DNA from: Fimbriimonadales bacterium
Lineage (GTDB): Bacteria; Armatimonadota; Fimbriimonadia; Fimbriimonadales; GBS-DC
Length of the DNA stretch: 64,000 nucleotides
Assembly: GCA_025061985.1 (NCBI GenBank)
Contig: JANXAW010000026.1
Span: 29,742-93,741 of the forward strand
Direction of reading: 5' to 3'
Part shown: positions 52,558-62,600 of the stretch, one piece after another
How positions within the stretch are numbered: position 1 is the stretch's first letter
Layout of the letters: each line of letters starts with the position of its first letter
Notes under the pieces: model-generated
What the model was told of the DNA's origin: nothing
Databases searched by the model: none
Seen by the model: only the letters and a program-made list of their open reading frames with translations
Made by a program: the position numbers and the translations under genes

Positions 52558-53615
52558 AGGTCGCCCTACTTGGGTTCCCGCTTAGCGGACGCTCCACACT
52601 CTTTGATGCGCTTGCAGGTGGGCGCGCCCACGAGGGTGTCGCCAGCATCCCCATCCCCGATGCCCGCCTAGAGATGTTAGCGCAGCAAGCAGGCGCGAAA
52701 AAAGTCACCCCCGCTACTCTCGAGTGGCACGACGATTTGCCAGAGTTTGACCCTCTCAAGCCCGAAAGTGTGCGCCAACCCCTTAGCGCTGCCCGCCAAA
52801 GTGATGCCCTTGTGTTAGTGCTGCGGGCTTTCGATAGCCCCTATGCTCCCTACCACGCACCAGTTGACCCCATCCGCGACTTGAACTTTTGGCTGGACGA
52901 GTTCGTTTTGGCAGACCTGCAGGTGGTTGAAAACCGCCTAGAGCGACTCACGAAACTGTTCCAATCGCACAAAGAGTCAGCATCAGACCGTGCGGAATAT
53001 ACGTGGCTGCAGCAGTTTCAGCGTGTGCTGAACGCGGGCGAATCGCCTCTTACACTGGAGGTTTCGCGCGAGTTGGAGCCACGCCTGCGCGGGTTCGGTT
53101 TTCTGACGCGCAAACCTGTGGTGGTGGTCGCTAACCTCAGCGAGCAGCTAGTGGGTCAGGAACAGCGCTATGAACCGATCCAACGCCTTCAAGCACTGTG
53201 CGAGGCGCGCGGTTTGCCGTTGGTACCGCTGTGTGCTACCCTTGAGCGCGAGTTGCGCCAACTACCTACTGCCGAGCAAGCCGAGTTTCTGCAGTTATTA
53301 GGCGTTTCAGAGTCTGCCCTACCCCGTCTTGTGCAGGCTGTATACAAACAACTACGCCTCCAAGTGTTCTACACTGTTTACGGCGAGGAGACTCGAGCGT
53401 GGTTGCTTCGCGAAGGTGGCACCGCGTTAGAGGCGGCAGCCACCATTCACTCCGACATGGCGCGGGGCTTCATCCGCGCAGAAGTTTGCCACGCAGACGA
53501 GGTTATCGCTGCAGGGGGTTGGAAAGCGGCGCACAAGGCAGGCAAAGTGCAACTGGTGGGCAAAGAATATCCGCTCCGCGACGGAGACGTGATTCAAGTG
53601 CGGTTCAATGTGTAG
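52554..53615 (+). CDS. Divergent YchF-like GTPase/ATPase with degenerate nucleotide-binding motifs
   Basis: A 353-residue protein with the overall order of YchF/OLA1: a G domain start (VALLGFPLSGRSTLFDAL), the helix VLADLQVVENRLERL that YchF inserts into the G domain, and a C-terminal TGS domain (TVYGEETRAWLL, GGWKAAHKAGKVQLVGKEY, LRDGDVIQVRF). Against canonical YchF, the P-loop lysine is Arg (GRST for GKST) and the DIAGLVKGAS switch II segment is missing, replaced by an acidic proline-rich stretch. The G4-like NLSE remains. Nucleotide hydrolysis is therefore doubtful; binding or a regulatory role is possible. Confidence 0.8.
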   Translation: MKVALLGFPLSGRSTLFDALAGGRAHEGVASIPIPDARLEMLAQQAGAKKVTPATLEWHDDLPEFDPLKPESVRQPLSAARQSDALVLVLRAFDSPYAPYHAPVDPIRDLNFWLDEFVLADLQVVENRLERLTKLFQSHKESASDRAEYTWLQQFQRVLNAGESPLTLEVSRELEPRLRGFGFLTRKPVVVVANLSEQLVGQEQRYEPIQRLQALCEARGLPLVPLCATLERELRQLPTAEQAEFLQLLGVSESALPRLVQAVYKQLRLQVFYTVYGEETRAWLLREGGTALEAAATIHSDMARGFIRAEVCHADEVIAAGGWKAAHKAGKVQLVGKEYPLRDGDVIQVRFNV

Positions 53616-53626
53616 TGAGGGCGCTG

Positions 53627-54514
53627 CTACTCGCAGAAGTCGGGCGAGCCTTCAGAGGGAAGCTTGAGGCGACCGTCGTCCAGTTTGGCGATTCGACGAG
53701 CGCGTTGCAGCTCGGCTTGGTCATAGCTGTCCAAGCCGCCCGCCTGGCTGTAGGCGCGTTCCGCTTCCTGAGGTTCGTTAAGCAAGGTGTACACATCGCC
53801 CAGCAGAGTAAGGTAAAGCGCGCTGTTGGGTTTGAGAGCTAACGCGCGCTGGAAGCAGGCGAGCGCTTGCTCCAGCATATTGTTTTCAATGCACAGTAGC
53901 CCGTAGCGGAAGTGGTAGTAATCATCTTCGGGGTCAAGCAGGGTGGCGATCTCCATCTCTTGCAGAGCTTCCTCGATCCTGCCCACCTGCTCTAGCAGAT
54001 CTGCCAACCAGAAGCGGTAAAAGCTGTTGCTCGGTTCGTGGTTGACCGCAGCGCGCCCCGCTTCAATCGCCTTTGCGTACTGCTGGCTGAGCGCCAACAC
54101 CTCAGCGTACTTGAACTGCACAAAAGCGTTGTTCGCTCCGTACTCAATCGCTCGCTTGAAGTGGGCGATCGCTGCGTCGTAGCGCCCAAAGCGACGATAA
54201 ATCTCGCCCAACGCAAAGTACGGCTCGGGATCGCGTGGGTTCAGTTTGCGCGCGCGTTGATAGTAGGCTAAGGCGCGGGCGGGCTGGTCGGCATATGCAT
54301 AGGCATCGCCAAGCTGGATGTAGCGCGCGCTGTTTCCGCCATCCATTTCAATGGCGAGCTTGTAGTAGCGAAAGGCTTCCTCGTATTTGCCCTGTCGCAG
54401 AGCAGCATCTCCACGCTGGCGAGCTTCCTCCGCCGTCGCAGGGCGGTACTGCTCCTCTATGCGAAGCGGTCGCGTCTCCTGAGCTTCGTGGGAGAAAGCA
54501 TCGCCATGCCCCAT
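53627..54514 (-). CDS. TPR repeat protein
   Basis: A 295-residue soluble protein made of about seven tetratricopeptide repeats from residue 28 to 265. Clear units are GDAALRQGKYEEAFRYYKLAI, GDAYAYADQPARALAYYQRA, GEIYRRFGRYDAAIAHFKRA and GDVYTLLNEPQEAERAYSQA. The N-terminal 25 residues are polar, with no signal peptide. TPR proteins are scaffolds, and no partner domain is present here. The start has a TATAAT 9 nt upstream; a second in-frame start is not needed. It is convergent with the YchF-like gene. Confidence 0.85.
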   Translation of the reverse strand: MGHGDAFSHEAQETRPLRIEEQYRPATAEEARQRGDAALRQGKYEEAFRYYKLAIEMDGGNSARYIQLGDAYAYADQPARALAYYQRARKLNPRDPEPYFALGEIYRRFGRYDAAIAHFKRAIEYGANNAFVQFKYAEVLALSQQYAKAIEAGRAAVNHEPSNSFYRFWLADLLEQVGRIEEALQEMEIATLLDPEDDYYHFRYGLLCIENNMLEQALACFQRALALKPNSALYLTLLGDVYTLLNEPQEAERAYSQAGGLDSYDQAELQRARRIAKLDDGRLKLPSEGSPDFCE

Positions 54515-54523
54515 ACCAGCGAT

Positions 54524-54529
54524 ATTATA
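54524..54529 (-). promoter_or_regulatory. -10 box of TPR gene, near-leaderless
   Basis: TGG-TATAAT on the minus strand ends 9 nt before ATG 54514. Confidence 0.6.
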
Positions 54530-54585
54530 CCACAGGGGGTTGACGCGCAGGCAGGACGCTGGCTTACACGAAAGGGAGAGACACT

Positions 54586-55272
54586 ATGGCACGCCGTATC
54601 GAGCGGATCGTGTGGCATACCGCTGCGCACGGACGCAACGGGCAGGCGTTTGACACTACCGCTGCCCAAATCGACCAGTGGCATCGTGAGCGCGGCTGGA
54701 GCGAAATCGGCTATAACGTGGTCATCCGCTTCGACGGTACTATCGAACAGGGACGCGACCCGCGCAAAATCCCCGCAGGCGTAGCAGGCATCAACGAAAC
54801 CACCTACCACATCTGCTTCTCAGGGCACGGCGACATCGCTCCCCTTACCCCTCAGCAGCTGGAAAGCGGCATCCAGCATACCATTCAAATGCTCCACAAG
54901 TACGGGTTGGTGGAGCGTTTTCTTGTCGAACCTGATGGGCTGATTGTGATGGGGCATCGCGAGGTAAACGAGCTGGTGCGTCGCGGCTTAGCGCCCACAC
55001 CAACTACTAAAACATGCCCCGGTCGGCTGGTGGATATGGAGCAAGTGCGCCTGCTGATACGCCAGCGACTGCAATCCACTGCTACCGTGGGCACGACCTA
55101 CGACGCACAGGCAGCAAGCGAATTGTATCACGGACTGCGACAGGTGTACGTTGCTGCTGCCAAGCTACGGTTGCCCGATGAGGTGATGCATTTCCTAAAC
55201 CAGTTCCGCAAGCAGCCCGAGGTGGATGCGCTGATTGCCCGCTGGAAGCGCGAGGCAGAACAGGCTCAGTAG
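54586..55272 (+). CDS. N-acetylmuramoyl-L-alanine amidase / PGRP-like protein without signal peptide
   Basis: A 228-residue zinc amidase of the Amidase_2/T7-lysozyme type, which cuts the bond between N-acetylmuramic acid and L-alanine in peptidoglycan. IVWHTAAH holds the first zinc histidine (His11), GHREVNEL the second and TKTCPG the zinc cysteine; the tyrosine in IGYNVVI and the lysine near TTKT complete the site. A C-terminal helical part of about 70 residues follows. No signal peptide is present, as in phage endolysins, but no other phage gene is nearby. An AAAGGGAGAG site precedes the ATG. Confidence 0.85.
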   Translation: MARRIERIVWHTAAHGRNGQAFDTTAAQIDQWHRERGWSEIGYNVVIRFDGTIEQGRDPRKIPAGVAGINETTYHICFSGHGDIAPLTPQQLESGIQHTIQMLHKYGLVERFLVEPDGLIVMGHREVNELVRRGLAPTPTTKTCPGRLVDMEQVRLLIRQRLQSTATVGTTYDAQAASELYHGLRQVYVAAAKLRLPDEVMHFLNQFRKQPEVDALIARWKREAEQAQ

Positions 55273-55781
55273 AGGTTCTCCAGTAAGGCGCGACTGCGGC
55301 GATCCAGCGCGTTTAGGTCGCGGATCTCATACCGACTGCCATCGACGGCTACAATCAGGTAGCGCGCGGGTGACAGCTCGTGAATGTTCTCGCGCCAGTT
55401 GCTGACATAAAACACGCGCCTACCGCGGTCGGTCTCCACCTCCCAGCGGTGTTGCCCATACTCCTCTTCCAGCGCGTAGATTTTCTCGATCACAGGCGTA
55501 AAGTAGCGGCGCTCAAGCTCTTCTTCCACGAGGCGGCGCGAGGCTTCGGGCATTCCCTCCAAGGTGCGGAACATGCCGATTTCCACCCACTTGTCGCGCT
55601 CTTGGCGGTGCAGTACGCTAATGTAGCCCTGTGGGTGCGAAAGAGGAAATGCACGGGCAAACTGCACGTCCTCGTATACCTCGCCGTTTGGGAGGCGAAT
55701 ACGCACCACCACACTTCCAGGCAGGCGCTCTACTACCACGCCTGTAGGGTCTAACCAGCGAATGGCTATGTTGGGCTGCAT
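55266..55781 (-). CDS. DUF1854 family protein
   Basis: A 171-residue protein matching my memory of DUF1854, in some bacteria placed near cyanophycin genes. Typical elements are RAFPLSHPQGYISVL, LVEEELERRYFTPVI, WEVETDRGRRVFYVSNW and the end VAVDGSRYEIRDLNALDRRS. The function is not known. It starts 2 nt after the RNase E/G stop and is probably cotranscribed. Its 3' end overlaps the convergent amidase gene by 7 bp. No cyanophycin synthetase is in the window. Confidence 0.75.
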   Translation of the reverse strand: MQPNIAIRWLDPTGVVVERLPGSVVVRIRLPNGEVYEDVQFARAFPLSHPQGYISVLHRQERDKWVEIGMFRTLEGMPEASRRLVEEELERRYFTPVIEKIYALEEEYGQHRWEVETDRGRRVFYVSNWRENIHELSPARYLIVAVDGSRYEIRDLNALDRRSRALLENLY

Positions 55782-55783
55782 CC

Positions 55784-57520
55784 TTACATCACTTCAGCTT
55801 TCCTAAGTCTGCCTTCGTATACAGGCTCTGCGAAGGCAAACGAGCGACGCACCTCGCTGATTTTGACCTTTGTAATAGGCTGTGTGGGTGGCTCGTTCTC
55901 CCACAAGATAAGGTAGCCATCGTGCGTAAACGCCACTTTTTGCCCCTCATTCAACGCGGAGGGCACCAGCTGGCATTCCACTACCTGAAGCAGCTTGTAG
56001 GGGAGGTACTGTTGTTTGAGGGTCTCCAGCGTGCCAGCCTGAATGCGGTATTCGTCAATGGGCAGTTCGGGACGGGCGCGCACGAACAGCCCCACTTCCA
56101 GATGATGCTCCAACATATCGATGTTCACGCCATCTTCGCCCACTAGGTACTCCACTACGCTGGGGTGCGCCTCAATCAGGTACGCTTCCACTTGCTCCGT
56201 GCGCGCGCGGGATTCCAGCTCGCGCTCGATCCACAGGCTCACCGTTTCAGGCGAAGGGATGCGCCCGCGCCCATGGCAGGTGGGGCAGGGGCGAGTAAGC
56301 CCTTCCGTCACCGATTCGCCAGTGCGTTTGCGCGTTAGCTCCACTAGCCCCAGCGAACTAATGCGCCCGATGCGGAACCGTGCGCGGTCGCGCTTGAGCG
56401 TGCGCCGCAACGCCTGCATTACCAGCCGATGATCGCTCTTGCGCCCCATATCGATAAAGTCAATCACGATAATCCCACCGATGTCGCGCAAACGCAGCTG
56501 GCGGCAAATCTCCTCCACCGCCTCCAGATTGGTTTTGAGAATAGTCTCCGCCAGCGAGGTCTTGCCCGTGTACTTGCCCGTGTTCACATCAATTGCAGTG
56601 AATGCTTCGGTCTCATCAATCGTGAGGTAGCCGCCCGACTTGAGCCATACCTTGCGCCGCAGCAGGCGCTCCATCTCTTTTTCAATGTTGAAGTGTTCAA
56701 ACATTGGGGTCGGTTTGTCGTACAAAATCACCCGGTTGCGAAGCTCTGGCGCAATCACTTTGAGCACTTCGTGCACTTTCTCGTACTCTTCGGGGTCATC
56801 AATCCAGAAGCGCTCGACTTCTGAGGAGAAGACATCGCGCAGCACGCGGTACAGCAAGCTGGCATCGCGGTGCACCAAGGCGGGAGCTTGCACCTGAGCG
56901 ATCCGCTCACGGATTTGTTGCCACAGCTCGGTTAGGTACTCAATGTCTTGCCCAATTTCCTTCTCAGTTTTCCCTTCGGCTTCGGTGCGGATGATTAGCC
57001 CAAAGCCAGGGGGGTGAAGTTTTTGCCCGATTTGGCGCAGGCGCTCGCGCTCTGCGCGGTCTTCGATTTTGCGCGACACGCCCAGCACGATGTTATCGGG
57101 CATTAGCACCACATACCGCCCTGGTAGTGTGATGCGCGTGGTGACGCGCGCGCCTTTCGTGCCACGGGGCGCCTTGATGACCTGTACCAGAATCTCCTGC
57201 CCAACTTTGAGCAGCTCACTAATGTTGCGGCGGCGCAACTCGGAGCGTTTAGGGGGTGGCGAAAGCTCATCGGCTTCGCTCAAGTCAGGCAGGATGTCGC
57301 CTACATACAGAAAAGCATTCCGCTCCAGCCCGATGTTCACAAACGCAGCATCCATTCCGGGCAGCACATTTTGCACAACGCCTTTGTAGATATTGCCCAC
57401 CACACGCTCGCCCCGCTCAAAGCGCACTTCCATCAGCTGCCCGTTCTCTAAAACCGCAATCCGTGTCTCCCGCGCAGAAACATTTACCAAAATCTCCCGA
57501 ACAATCTTTTCGGTTGCGAT
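55784..57520 (-). CDS. rng: Ribonuclease E/G, apparently starting at an AUC codon
   Basis: Endoribonuclease of RNA processing and decay, about 578 residues. The S1 domain (about 35-120; VGNIYKGVVQNVLPGMDAAF) is followed by the catalytic core: FTAIDVNTGKYTG and IVIDFIDMGRKSDHR with the metal-binding aspartates, and the zinc link CPTCHGRG. No ATG, GTG or TTG sits at the expected N-terminus. A near-perfect AAAGGAGGTG lies 8 nt before ATC 57520, which would give IATEKIVREILVNV; GTG 57529 is in frame but overlaps the Shine-Dalgarno itself. A rare AUC start is thus likely, perhaps for low or regulated translation. Confidence 0.88.
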   Translation of the reverse strand: MATEKIVREILVNVSARETRIAVLENGQLMEVRFERGERVVGNIYKGVVQNVLPGMDAAFVNIGLERNAFLYVGDILPDLSEADELSPPPKRSELRRRNISELLKVGQEILVQVIKAPRGTKGARVTTRITLPGRYVVLMPDNIVLGVSRKIEDRAERERLRQIGQKLHPPGFGLIIRTEAEGKTEKEIGQDIEYLTELWQQIRERIAQVQAPALVHRDASLLYRVLRDVFSSEVERFWIDDPEEYEKVHEVLKVIAPELRNRVILYDKPTPMFEHFNIEKEMERLLRRKVWLKSGGYLTIDETEAFTAIDVNTGKYTGKTSLAETILKTNLEAVEEICRQLRLRDIGGIIVIDFIDMGRKSDHRLVMQALRRTLKRDRARFRIGRISSLGLVELTRKRTGESVTEGLTRPCPTCHGRGRIPSPETVSLWIERELESRARTEQVEAYLIEAHPSVVEYLVGEDGVNIDMLEHHLEVGLFVRARPELPIDEYRIQAGTLETLKQQYLPYKLLQVVECQLVPSALNEGQKVAFTHDGYLILWENEPPTQPITKVKISEVRRSFAFAEPVYEGRLRKAEVM

Positions 57521-57536
57521 AACCCACACCTCCTTT

Positions 57537-57603
57537 GGGGCATGCCAAAGTGCCCCTGCCTTAATGTGGTTGCAACGATCGTTACGACTTTGCGGTAATT
57601 CTA
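57537..57603 (-). promoter_or_regulatory. RNase E/G promoter and leader
   Basis: GGG-TAGAAT on the minus strand (57603-57598) precedes a leader of about 70 nt. It holds a 10-bp self-complementary AACGATCGTT (57583-57574) and a hairpin GGGGCA/TGCCCC (57556-57537) that directly abuts the Shine-Dalgarno site. A 19-codon open frame (ATG 57543) overlaps the gene start out of frame. The 315-base stretch 57521-57836 otherwise holds only the start signals of the divergent gene. Confidence 0.45.
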
Positions 57604-57823
57604 CCCGCGTTTTTGCCGATGGTAGGTGCGCCCCTTTGCGCGACACCTCTTGTGGCATTTCCCCAACAGCGCCACCACTGCACCCACCCCCATGGCCCGT
57701 CTGCGCAGGCTCAGCAGGCACTTCCGACGACCGCGATCGCTCTAATGCCCACGAAGCCAGCTTGCGTCATAGGTGCTCTAGCTATGGGCGCATGCGAAGC
57801 GCTGTCAAACGCCCTCATCTGCC

Positions 57824-57829
57824 GATAAT
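57824..57829 (+). promoter_or_regulatory. Possible -10 box of the 57837 gene
   Basis: GATAAT ends 7 nt before ATG 57837; a weaker match than the others. Confidence 0.35.
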
Positions 57830-57836
57830 TAGCGGT

Positions 57837-58265
57837 ATGGCGTACCCTGCGCATGAGCCAGAGCCAAATGAGAAGCCACCTTTGTGGATTATCCAAGAGG
57901 TATTCGAGGGGGATGAGCCTGCCGAACAGCCTCACGATATCTACATCCTGCATCTGCTGCGGGCGTTGCCCCCTGCACTGATTGAATCGCTCACGCCCGA
58001 GCAGTACCAACTCCTCAAACAGTCGTTGTACCAGTACCATCGGCGACACTTGCTGGATGTGCGCGGGGTCATTCCGTTTTTGTGGACGCGCTTTTATTTT
58101 GTGTTCTTGTTTGGCAAAGATACTCGCACGCGCACTGAGCCAGTGCCCTTTGAGCGTCGCGCGCAAAGTCGGTGGACACGCCTTGTTGGTTGGCTCGTGA
58201 TGATTGGCATCTTGGCGCTGCTGATTGTGGGCTTTTTAGGGGCAGCGCGCCTGTTTCATGGCTGA
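57837..58265 (+). CDS. Small C-tail-anchored membrane protein, unknown
   Basis: A 142-residue protein I do not recognise. The first ~110 residues are soluble and proline/charge-rich ([20 protein letters not shown], then a helical part [18 protein letters not shown]). One or two hydrophobic stretches follow: FYFVFLFG (about 84-91), too short to span, and the C-terminal [20 protein letters not shown] (about 120-139). The latter predicts a tail anchor. The open frame extends far upstream to 57393 but that part is antisense to rng, so ATG 57837 is chosen. The 3' end overlaps trmFO by 10 bp. Confidence 0.6.
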   Translation: MAYPAHEPEPNEKPPLWIIQEVFEGDEPAEQPHDIYILHLLRALPPALIESLTPEQYQLLKQSLYQYHRRHLLDVRGVIPFLWTRFYFVFLFGKDTRTRTEPVPFERRAQSRWTRLVGWLVMIGILALLIVGFLGAARLFHG

Positions 58266-59611
58266 AGCTCTGATCCTGAATACTCCACTCCAGCCACTGC
58301 ACTGCCCAACACTTCCTGAGCGAAGCGTTCCATCGCCTCGCGTGCGCGTTGGAGTTTGAGTTGGCGCCGCAGCTCGCGGTCTTTCGGGGCATCCTCTGGC
58401 TCAGGCAGTAGCCCCCAGTTGGCGTTCATCGGCGGAAAGTCTTTGTGCGGGTAGGAGCTGATGTAGTGTAGCAGCGAGCCGATGACCGTCTCAGGGGGTG
58501 GCGCAACCGCGGGCTTGCCCATGGCTAGGCGCGCTGCGTTGATCCCCGCAATGATGCCTGTGGCAGCAGACTCCATGTAGCCCTCCACTCCCACCAACTG
58601 CCCTGCAAACAGCAGCTTGCCGTCTTCGCAGAACTGAAGGGTGCGGTGGAGCAAGCGTGGCGAGTCTATGTAGGTGTTGCGGTGCACCACGCCGTAGCGC
58701 ACGAACTCGGCGTTCTCCAAGCCAGGCACCAAGCGGAACACACGCTTTTGCTCGCCCCACTTGAGGCGGGTCTGGCACGCCACAAGGCTGTACATCGTGC
58801 GCTCGTTGTTTTCGGGGCGCAGTTGCAGCACCGCGTAGGGGCGCTTGCCCGTGCGCGGGTCTACTAACCCGACGGGCTTGAGGGGTCCAAACCGCAGGGT
58901 GTCTTTACCGCGTTCCGCCAGCTCCTCAATCGGTACACAGCCCTCGAAGAAGCGCGGCTCTTCGAAATCGTGCAACGGAACACGCTCAGCCTCCACCAAC
59001 GCCTGCCAGAACCGCTCGTACTCTTCTTTGGTGAATGGGCAGTTGATGTAGGCAGGGTCGCCCTTGTCGCGCCGACTGCCGAAAAACACTTTGCTGTAGT
59101 CGATCGTGCTGGCATCTACGATGGGCGAGACGGCGTCATAGAAGTACAGATGTTGCTTGCCCGTCAGCCGCGCAATCTCTTCAGCCAAGGCGTCGGAAGT
59201 GAGTGGACCCGTGGCAATAATCAGCGGGCGCTCATCGGGAATGCGCGTGACCTCTTCGCGTATGACCTCGATAAGCGGGTGCAGTTCAATCCGCGCGGTG
59301 ATGGCTCGGGCAAACGCCTCGCGGTCTACAGCAAGCGCCTCGCCTGCTGGCACAGCAAACTGCCGTGCCGTGGGAACCACCAGCGAGCCAAGCCGCTCCA
59401 TCTCCCACTTGAGTTGCCCTGAGGGCGTGGTGAGCAGCATTGATTTGAAGGAGTTGGAGCAAACCAGCTCCGCGAGCCAGCCAGTTTTGTGAGCAGGCGT
59501 GCTGCGCTTAGGGCGCATTTCGTATAGGCGTACCGGCACGCCCAACCGAGCTGCTGCCCACGCCGCTTCTACGCCCGCAAACCCACCACCGATAATCGTG
59601 ACGCGCATCAT
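58256..59611 (-). CDS. trmFO: tRNA (uracil-5-)-methyltransferase TrmFO (folate/FAD dependent)
   Basis: Forms ribothymidine at position 54 of tRNA using methylenetetrahydrofolate and FADH2, instead of the SAM-dependent TrmA. It is 451 residues, the normal size. The FAD loop [45 protein letters not shown] with the conserved cysteine, [16 protein letters not shown] and [19 protein letters not shown] are diagnostic. A TATACT 7 nt before ATG 59611 defines the start (the next codon is also ATG). Confidence 0.96.
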   Translation of the reverse strand: MMRVTIIGGGFAGVEAAWAAARLGVPVRLYEMRPKRSTPAHKTGWLAELVCSNSFKSMLLTTPSGQLKWEMERLGSLVVPTARQFAVPAGEALAVDREAFARAITARIELHPLIEVIREEVTRIPDERPLIIATGPLTSDALAEEIARLTGKQHLYFYDAVSPIVDASTIDYSKVFFGSRRDKGDPAYINCPFTKEEYERFWQALVEAERVPLHDFEEPRFFEGCVPIEELAERGKDTLRFGPLKPVGLVDPRTGKRPYAVLQLRPENNERTMYSLVACQTRLKWGEQKRVFRLVPGLENAEFVRYGVVHRNTYIDSPRLLHRTLQFCEDGKLLFAGQLVGVEGYMESAATGIIAGINAARLAMGKPAVAPPPETVIGSLLHYISSYPHKDFPPMNANWGLLPEPEDAPKDRELRRQLKLQRAREAMERFAQEVLGSAVAGVEYSGSELQP

Positions 59612-59618
59612 CGTGCAG

Positions 59619-59624
59619 AGTATA
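59619..59624 (-). promoter_or_regulatory. -10 box of trmFO, near-leaderless
   Basis: GGG-TATACT on the minus strand ends 7 nt before ATG 59611. Confidence 0.6.
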
Positions 59625-59629
59625 CCCCC

Positions 59630-62600
59630 TTACGGCTTGCGTTGTTCCGTACCTGCGTGGGGCGACTCCATCTGCACCACTGCATAACCACTCAGCGCGG
59701 CAGGCTCTGCTTCGGGGCTAACAGCAGCCACAGGCTCAGGCTTGGGCTTACGGAACGCCCAAACAAGCGCCACTGCTACAGTCAGCAGGTAAGTCGCTAG
59801 CAAAATCCACCCTTGCATCCGCAATGCAGGGTTTGGCACTACAAGATACGTTGCAGTTTCCCAAGCTAAGAGTGACCAAAACAGCGTCAACGCCCACGCC
59901 AACAGGTTGCCTTGCAAGAGCCGCTTGCCAAACGCATAGCCCACCACTACCACAACCGCCCACGCAAGGGCGTACCCTTGCAGCCGCTCGCGCAACTCCA
60001 CCCACGAGCCAGCCCCTATCGCCATAGCAGGAGCAAACGCTGCCGCCAGCAGCATCACACCCCACACATTGCGCAGGTAGCGACGATAGGTAGCAACCGC
60101 TGCCAACCCCAAGCCGCCCACACCCAGCACATCCAACAGCGAAAGGGCAAGCGTGTTGAGCCAAGGGTAAACGCTATTCACATCTGGGATTGTACGCGGG
60201 AACAGGTACGCAATCACTCCTAACGCCATGCTTGTGATCGAAGCCACCAGCACGCCTTCGCGTCGAGCTGCGGGATGGCGCAGGGGCGAATCGGGCGGTG
60301 CCTCGCGCCAACGCGACGGGCTAAGCCACACGCTCAGCGGCACCAAGTGCCCCAAGCGCATGCGCCAATAGTTCGGCTCAAGCCCCGCATAAATCAATGC
60401 AATGAACCCGACAAGCATCGCAAAGAGTAGCCCGCGCACGACTAACTCGCGAATAAAGTGCTGCGCAGGGGAAGTAGCAGGATCGTAGTCATACCATAAG
60501 CTCGGCTCACCCCTCGCAGCAACCGACAGCCCAACCAATACTACGCCCACCAAGGCTGCACGCCATCCTAAAGCTACCGAGAACGAGGTCGCGTTCCCCT
60601 CACGGAACTCCCAAAACATTACGTAGGCTGCCAGCCCCAGCACCAGCAGCACTATCCACAGCGCAGCGAACACGCCCCACGCCTGCACGCGCCGCCGCTG
60701 GAAAAACCACTGCTCAGGAACATCCCACCACTCGCCAACATCGTGCACTAGTAGCCCTTGCACGGATACGTTGAGCCGCTTACGCGCTTCGCCAACCTTG
60801 TCAGCGCGATGCTCATAGGTGAAAGTGTAGTCTGTGCGGTTAGGGTGCTCTACAAAGTCTGTTTCCACGAGCCTCCACTCACCAAGGTCGTAGCCTTCTT
60901 CTGTCGTTAGGTAGCGTTCGGCGCGTTGGCGGGCTTGGGCTTCGGTAAGCATGACCTTGCGCATGCGACGCTCCTCAGGTAGCGTGCCCGTCGCTTCCTC
61001 AGGCAGCACGCGCTCGTGATCCCACACCTCGCCGTCAATGCCCACACGCACCTGCCACCCAGTACGCTCGCCTACACGGAAAAAGCGCACATACCAGTAG
61101 CTGCGGTCTGTAGCCTCCAGCGGTTCGAGCTGCCGATAAGTGTCATACGCTCCGATGTCGCGCGCATACCGCTCAATATCCCCTGCTTCGGTTTCCACAA
61201 GAGCAGCAACCACGCGATAGCCTTTCAAATCAGCTCCCAACTTGGTGAGGTGGTTAGTGGCAATCCGTTCGGCATCTGCTCGGTTGATTTGCAGAGCTGG
61301 CGCCACTGCGGGTCCTTCGCGTGTAGTCAAAATGTAGGTCAGTCCCGCAGCCGTGGCGAGCACGCCTATTAGCAACGCCCAGTCAAGGCGCGTCAGCGGA
61401 CGATAGGGGGCAACCTGCGGCTCAGGGTGCTGCGGCGCGGGCGGGATATCCATCGCGGGCGCAGGCACGCTCTCCAGCGTCGGCAACTGGCGATAGCGCA
61501 AGTAGGTAATCACAGCGGGCAGGAAAAACACTAACGCGCCAAACGCCACGATCAGCGCAGACCAGCGCAGATACGGCGCACCCATGTTCACATAAGCTGT
61601 TGCCGTAAGCAAAGCGTTGTAGGTGTAGTGTGCCGTAATTGAGGCGAGGATGCCGTACCGCGCCGCCACCCAGCAGTATGCCAACCCCACGGGAATCAGC
61701 TCCAGCCCGCGCATATAGATTGGCTCTGTGGGATAGTCAATATGCAGGAATGCCCAGAACGCACTGCTTAACAGCGCCGCCACCCAAAATCGCTTGAGAA
61801 CGCGCCACAGCAGGTATAACGCAATCCCCCGAAACATCAGCTCCTCTTGGATAGCAGGCAGTAGGCCCGCAAGCAACGGCTCCACAAACGGCAGGGGCAG
61901 CACTACGCCGTTGGTGTAAGGCACTTGCAACGGTACCCAAACCCCCAGTCGAAAACCCAGTAGGTACGCAACACACACATAGGCTAAATGCACACCAGCC
62001 AGCGCCAACCCCACCCACAGCGCGCGCACTGCGGCGTCGGTTGCCCAAAAACGTAGCGTGGCGATTTTCGCAAACGGCATCGCCCCTAACGGTTGCGCAC
62101 GGCTGAGCCACTCCGCGCCTATCGCAAGCACAAACCACAACATCCCCTGTAGTACAATCCCACCAAGTATCGCGACCCCCATTCCCGCGATAAAAGCAAG
62201 CTCAGGCTGTGCAGGGCTATAGCGTGTCCACCAGAGCGGGTATAGGTTGAGCCGTGCCAGCACCACGACACCAATAACCACCAGCGTGATGCGCAACGCA
62301 AACCGCCATGCCAAAGGTTGGCGTCGTACCACTAGCCAGACTACCAACCCTACAGCCACTATCTGCAGTCCAGCTAACAGCACTCCTAACACCGTGCTCA
62401 GTGTGCGGCGCTGGCTCTCGCGTTGGCGCTGCTCAAATGCCCAACGCTCTGGCGTATGCAACCAGTTGAGGGCATAGCTGCTCACTCGGTCGCCCGAGAC
62501 GAACACGCTTAGGCGCGGCTTGGCAGGCGTGTCGGCGTTCGCAGGATACTTGCGGGCACGGTGTTCGTAGACAAAGTAATAGTCCAGTCGTTGTGGCCGT

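Noticed and set aside
57393..57836. Long open frame extending the 57837 gene upstream by 148 codons
   Set aside because: It is antisense to the conserved RNase E/G N-terminus and its leader, and the predicted protein there is Ser/Arg/Pro-rich shadow sequence; the GATAAT and ATG 57837 give a sensible start.
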